In this document: positions 63,403-64,000 of the stretch, one piece after another
Layout: each line of letters starts with the position of its first letter
Numbering within the stretch: position 1 is the first letter of the stretch
Assembly (NCBI RefSeq): GCF_019457515.1
Contig: NZ_CP080421.1
Coordinates: 558,001-622,000, forward strand
DNA: 64,000 nucleotides
Origin: Shewanella mesophila
GTDB taxonomy: Bacteria; Pseudomonadota; Gammaproteobacteria; Enterobacterales; Shewanellaceae
Direction: 5' to 3'
The notes under the pieces: model-generated
Told to the model about the DNA's origin: nothing
What the model saw: the letters and a program-made list of their open reading frames with translations, nothing else
The model's database searches: none
Program-made: the position numbers and the translations under genes

Positions 63403-64000
63403 ATGAGTAATGAACAGGTAAATGATAACGCTAGGCCCCTAGTCGAGATCACCAATCTCGGTTTTAGCCGCGGATCTCATGTCATTTATGAGGATGTTAG
63501 CCTGTCTATTCCTAAAGGAAAGGTGACCGCTATCATGGGCCCAAGTGGTATAGGGAAAACCACATTGCTCAAGCTCATTGGCGGGCAATTACAGCCTCAG
63601 CACGGCAGGATAAAAGTCGATGGTATCGATGTTCATAAATGCAATCGGGGCGAGCTGTTTGAACTGCGCAAGCGTATGAGCATGTTGTTTCAAAGTGGTG
63701 CCTTGTTTACCGACATGAATGTGTTCGATAACGTTGCCTTTGCATTGCGCGAGCACTCAGGACTTCCCGAACCCATTATTAAGCGTATTGTGTTGATGAA
63801 GTTGGAAGCTGTTGGACTGCGCGGCGCGTCTAAGATGATGCCGAGTGAACTCTCTGGTGGTATGCAGCGTCGTGCGGCGCTAGCGAGAGCCATCGCATTG
63901 GAACCTGAGTTAATTCTTTATGACGAGCCTTTTGCTGGCCAAGATCCGATCTCTATGGGGGTGCTGGTTAAACTGATCCGTGAACTGAGTGACGCGCTGA
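63403..64000 (+). CDS. mlaF: MlaF phospholipid transport ATPase (partial, runs off the window)
   Basis: At least 199 residues, cut by the right edge. The ATG at 63403 (MSNEQVNDNAR) is followed by Walker A GPSGIGKTT near residue 45, the signature LSGGMQRR and Walker B LILYDEPFAGQDP. It is the ATPase of the Mla system, which moves phospholipids between the outer and inner membranes. It diverges from the yrbG gene, the usual arrangement; mlaE would follow to the right. Confidence 0.93.
   Translation, partial: MSNEQVNDNARPLVEITNLGFSRGSHVIYEDVSLSIPKGKVTAIMGPSGIGKTTLLKLIGGQLQPQHGRIKVDGIDVHKCNRGELFELRKRMSMLFQSGALFTDMNVFDNVAFALREHSGLPEPIIKRIVLMKLEAVGLRGASKMMPSELSGGMQRRAALARAIALEPELILYDEPFAGQDPISMGVLVKLIRELSDAL

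Noticed and set aside
1..64000. CRISPR arrays, tRNA or rRNA genes, transposons, prophage
   Set aside because: I saw no direct-repeat arrays with spacers, no transposase or integrase, and no recognisable structural RNA genes.

Overview
The window looks like chromosomal DNA of a marine gammaproteobacterium, most probably Shewanella. The basis is the gene order kdsD-kdsC-lptC-lptA-lptB-rpoN-hpf-ptsN-rapZ-npr with mlaF diverging beside it, a GC content that appears to be in the mid-forties, and the mixture of TonB receptors, tetrathionate-type and RegB/RegA-type two-component systems, and small DUF lipoproteins. The assignment rests on remembered family resemblance and no database was searched. 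I saw no rRNA, tRNA, CRISPR array, transposase or prophage.

Layout. 1-2.3 kb: a small membrane protein behind a structured leader, a PAP2 phosphatase and a MurG-like glycosyltransferase. 2.4-10 kb: a nickel-acquisition locus, with a TonB-dependent receptor, the NikR repressor and a five-gene nikABCDE-type ABC importer. The genes overlap tightly, and an FNR-like site lies in the nikR/nikA divergent region. 10-12.9 kb (minus strand): arfB, aroQ, accB, accC. 12.9-20.3 kb: two small genes, then a heavy-metal efflux operon (czcI-like, czcC, czcB, czcA). 20.5-22.8 kb (minus strand): a three-domain fusion of cysteine desulfurase, ETHE1-type persulfide dioxygenase and rhodanese, with an FNR-like site upstream. 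23-32 kb: assorted enzymes and lipoproteins (YhcH family, DUF3080, patatin, LON-domain protein, pseudouridine synthase, PhoD-like phosphatase, LprI-MliC lysozyme inhibitor, YegS lipid kinase). 32-39 kb: a RegB/RegA-like pair, an OprC-like TonB receptor, and a TtrR/TtrS-like pair whose regulator lies directly upstream of the receptor. 39-51.8 kb: a molybdopterin-binding TOBE protein, a divergent EamA/MarR pair with two matching operators, a diguanylate cyclase, a beta-CASP metallo-beta-lactamase, a cation/proton antiporter, an MFS transporter, an RlmI-like methyltransferase, an esterase behind a T6G8 tract, a stand-alone MnmD and an FG-GAP repeat protein. 51.8-64 kb: an OmpR-type two-component system, mgtE, the PTS-Ntr/rpoN/lpt/kds block, a YrbG-type antiporter, and mlaF running off the right edge.

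How it fits together. Metal handling recurs through the window: nickel in, divalent metals out, magnesium uptake, a probable second metal receptor and a molybdate/molybdopterin-binding protein. Oxygen or redox control is the second theme (FNR-like boxes, RegB/RegA-like and TtrS/TtrR-like systems). The most unusual single gene is the desulfurase-dioxygenase-rhodanese fusion, which would put release of sulfur from cysteine and oxidation of the resulting persulfide on one chain.
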